A stretch of 64,000 bases of DNA from Luteimonas sp. RC10 (GTDB lineage Bacteria; Pseudomonadota; Gammaproteobacteria; Xanthomonadales; Xanthomonadaceae), in NCBI RefSeq assembly GCF_014192745.1, contig NZ_JACHYJ010000004.1, positions 124,001-188,000 on the forward strand, written 5' to 3'. Below, one piece after another: positions 1 through 7,749 of the stretch; the stretch's first letter is position 1, and the number at the start of each line of letters is the position of its first letter. The position numbers and the translations under genes were made by a program. Below the pieces are notes generated by a model, which saw only the letters and a list, made by a program, of their open reading frames with translations, was not told the origin of the DNA and ran no database searches.

Positions 1-1
1 G

Positions 2-358
2 CAACTGGAGATCGTCGACTCGATGCACGCGCGCAAGATGCGCATGTTCGAGCTGTCGGACGCCTTCGTCGCCCTGCCCGGCGGCTTCGGCACGATGGAG
101 GAGATCTTCGAGATGCTGACCTGGCGGCAGTTGGGCATCGGCAACAAGCCCTGCGCGTTCCTCGATATCGACGGCTTCTACGCACCGCTGATCGGCATGA
201 TCGACCGGATGGTCGAAGAGCGGTTCCTGCATCCCGATCAGCGCGCCGACCTGTGGTACGGCGATGACATCGACGCGATGCTGGCGTGGATGCGGGGGTA
301 TACGCCGGCGCGGGCGGAGAAGTGGATCGATGAGAAGCGGCGGAGCGTTTTGAAGTAA
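2..358 (+). CDS. LOG-family (TIGR00730) nucleotide 5'-monophosphate phosphoribohydrolase, 3' part only
   Basis: The reading frame is open from the first bases of the window, so the gene starts upstream and only its last 118 codons are seen. The family signature PGGFGTMEEIFE is present, followed by TWRQLGIGNKP. This is the PGGxGTxxE nucleotide/phosphoribosyl-binding loop of the LOG or lysine-decarboxylase-like Rossmann family, many members of which cleave AMP or cytokinin riboside monophosphates. The first internal ATG (position 23) is within the conserved core and is not the true start. The C-terminus IDEKRRSVLK is basic, and its coding sequence is the start of the tandem repeat that follows, so the gene end has been duplicated downstream. 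The substrate cannot be told from the sequence; the old label 'lysine decarboxylase' is not supported. Confidence 0.85.
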   Translation, partial: QLEIVDSMHARKMRMFELSDAFVALPGGFGTMEEIFEMLTWRQLGIGNKPCAFLDIDGFYAPLIGMIDRMVEERFLHPDQRADLWYGDDIDAMLAWMRGYTPARAEKWIDEKRRSVLK

Positions 359-681
359 GAGCATCGCTTGACGCGGCATTGTCATGGCGCGTGGCGACGC
401 GCCGAACTGATAGGCGCCCTGAGGTTCGCCTGGCGCGGATCGATGAGAAGCGTCGACGCGTTTTGAAGTAAGAGCATCGCTTGACGCGGTATTGTCATGA
501 CGCGTGGCGACGCGCCGAACTGATAGGCGCCCTGAGGTTCGCCTGGCGCGGATCGATGAGAAGCGGCGGAGTGCGTTGAAGTAGAAGTAGAAGCATCGCC
601 CGATGCGGCAGCGTCATGACGCGTGGCGACGCGTTCGACACACTGGCGCCCAAGGGTTCGCCTGGCGCGGCGCCCTCGGCG
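324..681. repeat. 113-bp tandem repeat containing the 3' end of the LOG-family gene
   Basis: The string GGATCGATGAGAAGCG recurs at 324, 437 and 550, exactly 113 bp apart. Copy 1 (324-436) begins inside the last codons of the upstream gene and includes its stop codon. Copy 2 (437-549) is nearly identical and copy 3 (from 550) decays toward the end of the cbpA-like gene, with a small GAAGTA duplication around 580-592. Each unit also carries a short GGCGCG...CGCGCC inverted repeat. No ORF in the region has a recognisable product. It looks like slippage or unequal-exchange duplication of a gene terminus plus its downstream spacer. Confidence 0.85.
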
Positions 682-1584
682 TCAGCCTGTCGCGAACGCG
701 TCGCGCAGTGCTTCGTAGGCGGCGGTCTGCGCCGCGGTGCGCGGCGGCGGTGCCTGGATCTCGAGCTCGACGAGTTGATCGCCCGCAGGCGCGCCGCCGA
801 CGCCCGGCAGGCCGCGGCCGCGCAGCCGCAGCTTGCGGCCGGCTTCCGACCCCGGCGGGATCTTCAGCTCGACCCGCCCGCCCAGAGTCGCCACGCTCAG
901 TGTGGCGCCGAGTGCGGCGTCCCACGGGGCGATCGGCAGCGAATGGATGATGTTGCGGCCATCGACCTCGAAGTCGGGATGGGCCGCGTACTCGATCTCC
1001 AGCAGCAGATCTCCGCCCTGCTGGCCTTGCCTGGGCAGGCGCACGACCTGCCCGGGGCGGATGCCTTTGGGGATGCGCACATCGAAGGTCTTGCCCAGCA
1101 CCGGCACGCGGATGCTGTCGCCGCGATAGACCGTCTCAAGCGGCACCGCCAGGCGCGCGCGCGTATCGCCGCGCGGCGCATGCCCGCGGGCACCGGGGCC
1201 ACCATGACCGCCGACGCCGCCGGCACGCCGGCCGAACAGTTCTTCGAAGAAGTCGCTGAAGCCGCCGCCCGCGCCGCCACCGGCGAAGATCTCGTCGAAA
1301 TCGACGCCGCCCGCGCCTGCACCACCGAAGCCGCCGGGGGGTGGCCGGACTTCGTCGCCGGGGCGATAGCCGCGCGCGCGCAACTGATCGTAGGCCTTGC
1401 GCTTCTCCGGGTCGCGCAGCGCCTCATAGGCCTCGTTGATCGCCTTGAACGTCTCTTCGGCGCCGGCCTCTTTGCTGACGTCGGGATGGTACTTGCGCGC
1501 CTTGCGGCGATAGGCGGTCTTGATCTCCGCATCGCCGGCATTGGGCTCGACGCCGAGAATCTCGTAGTAATCCTTGAACTGCAT
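682..1584 (-). CDS. cbpA: DnaJ-class co-chaperone (CbpA-like, type II J protein)
   Basis: A 300-residue J-domain protein. Residues 1-70 form the J domain with the HPD motif at 33-35, which stimulates the DnaK ATPase. A Gly/Phe-rich linker follows (about 75-130), then the two beta-rich substrate-binding C-terminal domains, including RIPKGIRPGQVVRLPRQG. The four CxxCxGxG zinc repeats of DnaJ are absent, which fits the CbpA/type II class. The chosen ATG at 1582-1584 gives the family-typical beginning MQFKDYYEILG; the frame is open 13 codons further up but those residues are not conserved. The hsp20 gene lies 153 bp upstream on the same strand, so the two chaperone genes may be co-expressed under stress. 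The gene could be an alternative DnaJ2; the CbpA name rests on architecture. Confidence 0.88.
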   Translation of the reverse strand: MQFKDYYEILGVEPNAGDAEIKTAYRRKARKYHPDVSKEAGAEETFKAINEAYEALRDPEKRKAYDQLRARGYRPGDEVRPPPGGFGGAGAGGVDFDEIFAGGGAGGGFSDFFEELFGRRAGGVGGHGGPGARGHAPRGDTRARLAVPLETVYRGDSIRVPVLGKTFDVRIPKGIRPGQVVRLPRQGQQGGDLLLEIEYAAHPDFEVDGRNIIHSLPIAPWDAALGATLSVATLGGRVELKIPPGSEAGRKLRLRGRGLPGVGGAPAGDQLVELEIQAPPPRTAAQTAAYEALRDAFATG

Positions 1585-1737
1585 GTGGGGAGTTCCGATG
1601 CGGCGCGCCACGCGCCGCGACAATGGAAATCATCGAATCCAAGGGGTGGATGCGACAGCGGCCCGCAGAATACCTGCAGGCCGCCGTCTCCGTCTTCATC
1701 GCACCACGTCTGCGCGCGGTGCGATCCCAGCGCCCGC

Positions 1738-2274
1738 TCAGGCCTGCGTCGTCACGGCCTGGGTCCCGGTGTCCTGGGCCGCGCCGACCTGGATCCGTCG
1801 CGGCGTGGTCTCGGGACGCTTGGGAATGCTGATCTCCAGCACGCCGTTCTGTCCGCTTGCGGTGATCGCATTGGCATCGGCGCTGTCGGGCAGCGAGAAG
1901 CGGCGGTGGAACTGTCCGGTCGCCCGCTCGATGCGCGAGAACCGCAGCTCGTTCCTACCGCCTTCGCCATCCTCGGTCGGCTCGCTGCTGGCATGGGTCC
2001 GGCGCTCGCCCTTCAGGCTCAGAATGCCCTTGTCCATCCAGATCTCGACATCCTGCGGATCAATGCCCGGCAGGTCGGCCAGAATCACGAACCGGTCGCG
2101 CTCTTCGTGGATGTCCACGCGCGGGACCCATTGGCTGGTGACTACCGATGATTCGTCCTGGGCGTCGCCGCCCTGCACGAACTGGTCGAAGAACCGCCGC
2201 ATTTCATCCTGGAACGTCGCACGCCCGGCGAGGGCCGGCTGGCGGGCGACAGCACGATAGGCTTCATGTCGCAT
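1738..2274 (-). CDS. Hsp20/alpha-crystallin family small heat shock protein
   Basis: A 178-residue small heat-shock protein, an ATP-independent holdase for unfolding proteins. The alpha-crystallin domain spans about residues 48-150 (PRVDIHEERDRFVILADLPG to GVLEISIPKR), with the family GVL motif near its end and a C-terminal RIQV (I-x-V type) sequence that normally docks neighbouring dimers. The ATG at 2272-2274 has GGAG a short distance upstream and gives MRHEAYR; an in-frame 32-residue upstream extension is Arg-rich and unlikely to be translated. The N-terminal arm (1-45) contains FQDEMRRFFDQF, a typical amphipathic segment. It is on the same strand as the cbpA-like gene downstream and divergent from the peroxiredoxin gene. 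Confidence 0.92.
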   Translation of the reverse strand: MRHEAYRAVARQPALAGRATFQDEMRRFFDQFVQGGDAQDESSVVTSQWVPRVDIHEERDRFVILADLPGIDPQDVEIWMDKGILSLKGERRTHASSEPTEDGEGGRNELRFSRIERATGQFHRRFSLPDSADANAITASGQNGVLEISIPKRPETTPRRIQVGAAQDTGTQAVTTQA

Positions 2275-2416
2275 GGAGTGGCTCCGTGTTGAAAAGCGGC
2301 CCCGTCGGCCGCGATGCCGGGAATTTGGGAACGGGCGCGTGGGTTTCAAGAGCGCTCGCATCGACGCCACACGCGAACGGATAGACTGCGTTCACCCTGT
2401 TGCGAGCGACTCCCCC

Positions 2417-2896
2417 ATGACCATCCAGATCGGCGACGCCATCCCCGAAGTCACCCTCAAGCACATCCAAGACGGCGTTCGCGTCATCGACACGCCGACC
2501 GTGTTCTCCGGCAAGCGCGTGGTGCTGTTCGCCGTCCCTGGCGCGTTCACACCGACCTGCTCCGAACGCCATCTGCCCGGCTTCGTCGAGCACTTCGAGA
2601 CGTTCCGCAGCCGCGGCATCGACGTGGTCTGTATCGCCGTCAACGACCCGTTCGTGATGCAGGCCTGGGGCGACAGCGTCGGGGTGCCGGCCGGGCTGCA
2701 GATGCTGTCGGACGGCAATGCCGACTTCGTGCGCGCGCTCGGCCTGGAGATGGACGCCACCGCCTACGGCATGGGCACGCGCGCCAAGCGGTTCGCGTTG
2801 TACGCCGACGACGGCGTGGTGCGGCATCTGTTCGTCGAGGCCCCGGGCGAGTTCAAGGTGTCCTCGGCCGAGCACGTGCTCGCGCAGCTGGACTGA
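2417..2896 (+). CDS. Prx5-type peroxiredoxin
   Basis: A 159-residue thiol peroxidase of the PRDX5/AhpE-like group that reduces H2O2 and organic peroxides in the cytosol. The active-site motif PGAFTPTCS places the peroxidatic cysteine at residue 48, with Thr45 as the usual catalytic partner. A second cysteine is at residue 73 (DVVCIAVND). The resolving cysteine found near residue 151 in human PRDX5 is absent, so it probably acts as a 1-Cys enzyme recycled by glutathione/glutaredoxin or another thiol; that is inference. The start at 2417 (MTIQIGD) matches the family N-terminus, while a 48-codon upstream extension is non-conserved. It converges on pbpC, whose stop codon is 38 bp away. Confidence 0.93.
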   Translation: MTIQIGDAIPEVTLKHIQDGVRVIDTPTVFSGKRVVLFAVPGAFTPTCSERHLPGFVEHFETFRSRGIDVVCIAVNDPFVMQAWGDSVGVPAGLQMLSDGNADFVRALGLEMDATAYGMGTRAKRFALYADDGVVRHLFVEAPGEFKVSSAEHVLAQLD

Positions 2897-2934
2897 CGCA
2901 CCCCACGCCGTAGCGCGCGAGTTCCGACCGGCGC

Positions 2935-5319
2935 TTACGGCGCCACATGGAAGGCGACGCTGCGCCAGGCACCATCGTCGGCGAGTGCGGTCAGCTCGCG
3001 GCGGCCGGGCGTCTCGAATTCGGTGCGCAACCAGCGCGCGCCCTGGGTCTCGCCGATCCAGCGCCCGTCGAGCAGCCACTGCACGCGCGACTCGGTGCCC
3101 AGCGCGCGCACCTGCAGCCGCACGCCGTGTGTGCTGCCCGGCGGCCGGACCAGAGTCACGCCCGGCTCCAAGCCCTCGATATGCAGGGCGGCGGCCGTCT
3201 CGCGGCCGTCAGGCCGGCAGTCCGGCGCCAGCGCAGGCAATTGCGCCGCGCGCCGCGTGGCCGCGGGCAACCACGGCGAGACCAGCGCCGGCCAGCGCGC
3301 GATTTCGCGCGATGCGCGCGGATGCGGAGCGTCACAATCGGCCGATAGCCGCTGCCCGCTGCGCGGGTCGATCTCGAAGCGCACACGCCCCGCGCTCCAA
3401 CGCCCCGCATCGCGCTCGGCAAAGGTCGGCGGCACATTGCCATCGAGGGTCCAGGCGGTCAGCCGGCGCTGGCACAGCGGCGCGGCCTGCGCATCGGCCG
3501 CGATGCCCAGCGGCCAGCAGATATCGACCTCCCGCACATTGCGCGGCGGCGGCGCGCGCAGCGCATCGCCCCGCCCGCGCGGCAGGCTGTCGACCGTCTC
3601 GAGCAGCAGCGGCAGCGCGGTAATTGCGCCGTACTGCCCCGGCAGCGGCGTGCCATCGGGACGGCCGACCCACACCCCGACCGTGTAGCGGTGGGTGCCG
3701 CCGATCGCCCAGGCATCGCGATAGCCATAGCTGGTCCCAGTCTTCCACGACACCCGCGGCCGGTCGCCGGTGTCGAAGGTGTCGGCGCGCTCGCCCGGCC
3801 GGTCGGCCGCTTCGAGGATCTCGCGCACGATCCAGGCCGCCCCCGGCGACAGCAGGCGGCGGTCGCGCGACGCCGCGCCCGGGGTGTAGCGCACGCGCCC
3901 GGCGATCCCGCCCCGATGCAACGCGGCATGGGTGCCGACCAGTTGCTCGAGCGTCGCGCCGGTGCCGCCCAGGATCAGCGACAGGTTCGGCACCGCGCCG
4001 CGCGGGAAGCGCAGCGTGACCCCAGCATTATCGAGCCGCGCGGCAAAGCGCGCCGGACCCACCCGGTCGAGCAGGTCCACCGCCGGCACGTTCAACGACA
4101 GGCGCAGCGCATCGGCAGCCGCGACCGGTCCGTTGAATGCCGCATCGAAGTTGCCTGGACGATAGCCGCCGAACGACTGCGGGGCGTCGACCAGCAGGCT
4201 GGCCGAATGGATCAGCCCATCGTCGAGCGCCATGCCGTAGAGGAACGGCTTGAGCGTCGAGCCGGGCGAGCGCCAGGCGCGCACCATGTCGACATGGCCC
4301 AGCCGCGCACGATCGCCGAAAGCGACCGAGCCGACATAGGCCAACGCCTCCAGGTTGCGGTTGTCGACCACCAGCAGCGCCGCCGAGGTGCGCTCGGGCA
4401 ACTGCGAGAAGTAGCTGGCGACCCGCTGCTCGAGCATGGGCTGCAGGCCGATGTCGATCGTCGAGACGATCCGCGCCTGCCCAGGGTTCGCAGCGCGCAG
4501 GCGCTGGGCGAGCAGCGCGGCATGCAACGGCGGCCGCAGACTGAGCGCCACGACCGGCTCGATCTTCGCATCGTCGACCGCCTCGCGCGTCCACACGTCG
4601 AGCGCGACCATGCGCTCGAGCACTTTGTCGCGCGCCGCACGCGCCGCCTCGGGCGCGCGATCGGGGCGCAACCGGCTCGGCGCCTGCGGCAACACCGCCA
4701 GCAGCGCCGCCTCCGCCCGCGACAGCCGGGCCGCCGGCTTGCCCAGATACGCCCAGCTCGCCGCCTCGACGCCCTCGATGGTGCCGCCGAACGGCGCGCG
4801 TGTGAGGTACAGGGCCAGGATCTCGTCCTTGGACAGATGCGCCTCGAGTTGCAGCGCCCGCAGCAGTTGCACCAGCTTGCCGCCCAGCGTGCGCCCGCGC
4901 GCCGGCTGCGGGTCGAGGATGCGTGCGACCTGCATCGTCAGCGTCGAGCCACCCGACACGATCCGCCCGCCCCGCGCCCACTGCCAGGCCGCACGCGCCA
5001 TCGCCAGCGGATTGACGCCCGGATGGCGCCGGAACCAGCGATCCTCGTAGCCAAGCAGCGCCTGCAGGTAGTATGGCGACACGCTCGCCGGCGTGGCCGG
5101 GTGGCGCCAGACACCATCGGCATCGGCGAACGCGCGCAACGGCGTGCCGTCGCGCGCGACCACCAGCACGCTGGTGTCATCGCGCGTGGGTAACTGAGGC
5201 GGAAACGCAAGATCGAGCGCGAGCAGCGACAGCAGCAGTGCAACCGTCCCCCAGCGCAGGGCGGGCAACAGCCGACGCAACCGACGCAGCCGACATCGTC
5301 GATGCTCAGACACAGACAT
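2935..5319 (-). CDS. pbpC: Penicillin-binding protein 1C (bifunctional peptidoglycan glycosyltransferase/transpeptidase-like)
   Basis: A 794-residue class A PBP anchored by one N-terminal membrane segment (about 22-40). The GT51 glycosyltransferase domain follows, with catalytic Glu92 in GYEDRWF and GGSTLTMQ at 123-130. The transpeptidase domain carries all three penicillin-binding motifs: STLK (Ser354-Lys357), SLN (408-410) and KTG (526-528). The last about 90 residues form the PBP-C beta domain specific to PBP1C. The start is ATG at 5317-5319 (MSVSEH); the frame is open for almost 300 codons upstream but that stretch lies antisense to the lysR gene. In E. coli pbpC sits next to yfhM (alpha-2-macroglobulin). 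Here yfhM lies 2.4 kb upstream on the same strand, beyond an intervening cassette. E. coli PBP1C has weak or no transpeptidase activity, so activity here is not assured. Confidence 0.94.
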   Translation of the reverse strand: MSVSEHRRCRLRRLRRLLPALRWGTVALLLSLLALDLAFPPQLPTRDDTSVLVVARDGTPLRAFADADGVWRHPATPASVSPYYLQALLGYEDRWFRRHPGVNPLAMARAAWQWARGGRIVSGGSTLTMQVARILDPQPARGRTLGGKLVQLLRALQLEAHLSKDEILALYLTRAPFGGTIEGVEAASWAYLGKPAARLSRAEAALLAVLPQAPSRLRPDRAPEAARAARDKVLERMVALDVWTREAVDDAKIEPVVALSLRPPLHAALLAQRLRAANPGQARIVSTIDIGLQPMLEQRVASYFSQLPERTSAALLVVDNRNLEALAYVGSVAFGDRARLGHVDMVRAWRSPGSTLKPFLYGMALDDGLIHSASLLVDAPQSFGGYRPGNFDAAFNGPVAAADALRLSLNVPAVDLLDRVGPARFAARLDNAGVTLRFPRGAVPNLSLILGGTGATLEQLVGTHAALHRGGIAGRVRYTPGAASRDRRLLSPGAAWIVREILEAADRPGERADTFDTGDRPRVSWKTGTSYGYRDAWAIGGTHRYTVGVWVGRPDGTPLPGQYGAITALPLLLETVDSLPRGRGDALRAPPPRNVREVDICWPLGIAADAQAAPLCQRRLTAWTLDGNVPPTFAERDAGRWSAGRVRFEIDPRSGQRLSADCDAPHPRASREIARWPALVSPWLPAATRRAAQLPALAPDCRPDGRETAAALHIEGLEPGVTLVRPPGSTHGVRLQVRALGTESRVQWLLDGRWIGETQGARWLRTEFETPGRRELTALADDGAWRSVAFHVAP

Positions 5320-5489
5320 CACGGCGGGACACCCGGACAATCCCGCTTCCGCGTCGAATCGCTGCCCAGGTGCTCGACGCCAACCCGCCCGCCCCGGCCC
5401 CCGGCGCATGCGCCGCACACGCCCTGGCCATCCGGGATCGAGCCGGCAGGAAGCAGGAGGCGAGATCTGCGATGGGCATGGCGCATAGT

Positions 5490-6437
5490 CTAGTCGGGCG
5501 CGTGCGGCCGCGACCCGTCGCGCGCCCGATCCCGCAGCCATGCAGCGAGGAAGTCCGCCAGCACCCGCACCCGCAACGGCATGTGGCGATTGCTCGGGTG
5601 GATCAGCGAGAACGGCCGCGAGGCCCCGCCGTAGGCCTGCATCACTTCGACCAGTCCGCCGCGTGCGAGCGCCTGCTCCACGGTGAAACGATAGACCTGC
5701 GCCAGTCCCGCGCCCGCTTGGGCCAGCGTGACCACGCCCAGGATGTCGTCGGTACAGGTGCATCCCCCGGTGGTGGCCACGTCCCGCTCGACACCGCCGA
5801 CGCGCAGTCGCCATGGCACGCGCTGCCCGGAGCTGGGCAGGATGAACTGGATACAGTCGTGGTGCTGCAGATCGTCCACCGTCTCCGGTTCGCCATGCCG
5901 GCGGAGGTAGTCGGGCGTGGCGACGACCACCAGTTCCGCGTCCAGCAACCGCCGGGCGATGAGACCCGAATCCGCCTGCTCGCGGCCACGCACGGCCAGA
6001 TCGAAGCCATCGGCGGTGAAGTCGATATTGCGATTGCTCAACTGCACATCCACGCGGACCTGCGGATAGCGCGCGCGGAACGCCGGCAGCGCGGGCAACA
6101 GGCAATGGTGGCCGAACGTGGTGGGTGCGCTGATGCGCACCAGACCCGCGGGCTCGACCTGATGGCCGGAGAGTTGCCGTTCCGCTTCGGCCAGTTGGCC
6201 CAGCGCCTGCTGGCACTGCACGTGATACGCACGACCTGCCTCGGTGAGTCGGACGCGCCGGGTGGTGCGCACGAACAAGCGCACCTGCAGCCGGTCTTCA
6301 AGACGGCCGATCGCGCGACTGACGGCCGCCGGCGTGAGCGCCGCCTGGTGCGCGGCTGCGGTGAAGCTCTCCAACTCGGCCGCCAGACAGAACAGTTCGA
6401 GGCTCGCCAGGGACACATCCTGGAAATCGCGCGGCAT
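5490..6437 (-). CDS. LysR-family transcriptional regulator
   Basis: A 315-residue LysR-type regulator. The winged HTH is at about residues 9-65 (ELESFTAAAHQAALTPAAVSRAIGRLE) and the periplasmic-binding-like effector domain covers about 95-300. The ATG at 6435-6437 gives MPRDFQDVSLASLELF, the usual LysR spacing to the HTH; a 21-codon upstream extension is ignored. It is transcribed divergently from a flavodoxin-fold gene across a 101-bp AT-rich spacer, the classic arrangement for a LysR activator and its target. The predicted targets are the three-gene flavodoxin/tautomerase/NTF2-like operon. The inducer is unknown; an electrophile or quinone would fit the neighbours. Confidence 0.92.
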   Translation of the reverse strand: MPRDFQDVSLASLELFCLAAELESFTAAAHQAALTPAAVSRAIGRLEDRLQVRLFVRTTRRVRLTEAGRAYHVQCQQALGQLAEAERQLSGHQVEPAGLVRISAPTTFGHHCLLPALPAFRARYPQVRVDVQLSNRNIDFTADGFDLAVRGREQADSGLIARRLLDAELVVVATPDYLRRHGEPETVDDLQHHDCIQFILPSSGQRVPWRLRVGGVERDVATTGGCTCTDDILGVVTLAQAGAGLAQVYRFTVEQALARGGLVEVMQAYGGASRPFSLIHPSNRHMPLRVRVLADFLAAWLRDRARDGSRPHAPD

Positions 6438-6538
6438 TGATGACTCGAGCTCACTGGTGATGTTCCAGATTATCCGTTTATCAACCCATTGGCGCCTCAT
6501 AGCATTCCGGCACCCCGTCCCCTACCCCGAGGCACCGC
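6438..6538. promoter_or_regulatory. Divergent LysR control region with a candidate promoter for the flavodoxin operon
   Basis: This 101-bp spacer is conspicuously AT-rich for the window (about 6455-6485). On the plus strand TTATCA (6478-6483) and TAGCAT (6500-6505) are 16 bp apart and could serve as -35 and -10 elements. The interval 6465-6485 has partial dyad symmetry (GATTATCC / GTTTATC) that may include a T-N11-A LysR site. The promoter call is weak because neither hexamer is close to consensus. Confidence 0.4.
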
Positions 6539-7093
6539 ATGTCCCCCCGTACGAGCATCGTCTTCCACACCAGCCACGGTCACACCCGCCGCCTGGCACT
6601 GGCCATTGCGGCCGCATCGGACACCGCCCTCGTCGAGATCGACGCGCAAGGCCAACTCTCGGCCGAGGACTGGGCGCGCCTGGATGCGTCCGACGTCCTG
6701 ATCTTCGGGTCACCGACCTGCATGGGCAATGTGAGTTGGCAGTTCAAGCGCTTCCAGGACGCCACCGCCACGCTGTGGACGGCGCAGCGCTGGCGCGACA
6801 AGCTGGCCGCGGGATTCACCCACTCAGCGGGCATCAACGGCGACAAGCTCGCGACCCTGGGGGCGCTGTTCACCTTCTCCCAGCAGCACGGCATGGTCTG
6901 GACCGGCACCGGCCTGATGCCGGCAAACGTCCGCAGCTCCGGACGCGACGATGTGAACTATCTCGCAGCGTTCAGCGGCCTGATGGCGGCCACGCCTGCG
7001 GACGTGTCGCACGAGGGCATGGCGGCAGGCGATCTGGAGACCGCACGGCTGTTCGGCGAGCGCGTGCGTGCGGTCGCGCGACGTCGGCACTGA
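6539..7093 (+). CDS. Flavodoxin-fold NAD(P)H-dependent oxidoreductase (WrbA-like)
   Basis: A 184-residue protein with a flavodoxin-like fold. The N-terminus IVFHTSHGHTRRLA is the FMN phosphate-binding loop, and FGSPTCMGNVSWQFKRF (about 57-75) corresponds to the second flavin loop of WrbA-type quinone reductases. GITH-like SAGINGDKLATL and FTFSQQHGMVWTGTGLMP also match this family. WrbA relatives reduce quinones by two electrons, avoiding semiquinone radicals. It is the first gene of a three-gene unit (tautomerase 12 bp downstream, then an NTF2-like gene) divergent from a LysR gene. No clear Shine-Dalgarno precedes the ATG at 6539. A general flavodoxin-family reductase of another substrate is the alternative. 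Confidence 0.85.
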   Translation: MSPRTSIVFHTSHGHTRRLALAIAAASDTALVEIDAQGQLSAEDWARLDASDVLIFGSPTCMGNVSWQFKRFQDATATLWTAQRWRDKLAAGFTHSAGINGDKLATLGALFTFSQQHGMVWTGTGLMPANVRSSGRDDVNYLAAFSGLMAATPADVSHEGMAAGDLETARLFGERVRAVARRRH

Positions 7094-7105
7094 CAGGAGT
7101 CCACC

Positions 7106-7312
7106 ATGCCCTACGTCCACATCCGGATCACCCGCGAAGGCACCACTGCCCTCCAGAAGGCGGCATTGATCGCAGGCGTGACCGAACTGCTGCAGCGCGT
7201 GCTGGCCAAGGACCCGGCCCTCACCCACGTGATCATCGAGGAGGTCGAACTCGACAATTGGGGCGTGCATGGCCGGCCGGTCACGGCCCTTCGTGCGGAG
7301 CGCCGGACATGA
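7106..7312 (+). CDS. 4-oxalocrotonate tautomerase-family enzyme
   Basis: A 68-residue tautomerase-superfamily protein. The start MPYVHIRITREG puts proline at position 2, which becomes the catalytic N-terminal Pro1 after removal of Met, as in 4-oxalocrotonate tautomerase. The segment THVIIEEVELDNWGVHG matches the family's second beta strand and the NWG region. AGGAG precedes the ATG at a good distance. The stop codon overlaps the next start (ATGA), indicating translational coupling. Members act on enol/keto acids in aromatic degradation or have promiscuous dehalogenase activity; the substrate here is unknown, but the pairing with a quinone-reductase-like gene suggests detoxification of aromatic or carbonyl electrophiles. 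Confidence 0.9.
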   Translation: MPYVHIRITREGTTALQKAALIAGVTELLQRVLAKDPALTHVIIEEVELDNWGVHGRPVTALRAERRT

Positions 7313-7707
7313 GCGCCAGCATCGCGTTCGCACGTGAAGCGGAGGCCATTGCCGACGCCCTGGCGCGCTACTTCGATGGTCTGCACCACAGCGACGTGTC
7401 GCTGCTCGCGCAGGTGTTCCACCCCCAGGCGCACTACTTCAGCGCCAGCGACGGCCACCTGCTGCACCTGGACATGACGCAGTACTTTCCCATCGTCGCC
7501 GCGCGCCCCTCGCCTGCCAGCCAGGGCCATGCACGCACCGACCGCATCGTCTCGCTGGAACTGGCCGGTCCGGTGACGGCATTGGCCAAGGTGACGTGCT
7601 CGATACCGCCCAAGGCCTTCATCGATCTCCTCACCCTGGTGAAACTCGACGGGCAGTGGCGGATCGTGAGCAAGGTGTTCCACCATCACCCGATGGGCGC
7701 GACATGA
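7309..7707 (+). CDS. NTF2-like/SnoaL-fold protein (putative lumazine-binding type)
   Basis: A 132-residue protein with the cone-shaped alpha+beta NTF2-like fold. Features are the N-terminal helix (AIADALARYFDGLHHSDVSLLAQVFHP), the acidic/aromatic core, and the C-terminal strand LVKLDGQWRIVSKVFHHH typical of the DUF4440/PF12893 groups. The start ATG at 7309 overlaps the tautomerase stop by four bases (ATGA). Such proteins are often small ligand-binding or isomerase subunits, and without recognisable catalytic residues no reaction can be assigned. Its fixed position in the LysR-controlled unit suggests a shared role with the two upstream genes. The following yfhM gene is convergent, ending 43 bp away. 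Confidence 0.8.
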   Translation: MSASIAFAREAEAIADALARYFDGLHHSDVSLLAQVFHPQAHYFSASDGHLLHLDMTQYFPIVAARPSPASQGHARTDRIVSLELAGPVTALAKVTCSIPPKAFIDLLTLVKLDGQWRIVSKVFHHHPMGAT

Positions 7708-7749
7708 CGCTGGCACCGCGCCGCGAGGCCATCGCGGCGCGGGCAAGGA

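Noticed and set aside
324-681. CRISPR array
   Set aside because: The repeats are contiguous 113-bp units without unique spacers; no cas genes are present.
2935-6216. A 1093-residue fusion extending pbpC upstream
   Set aside because: The added 299 residues lie antisense to the lysR gene and are non-conserved; PBP1C begins at the ATG at 5319 with its own membrane anchor.
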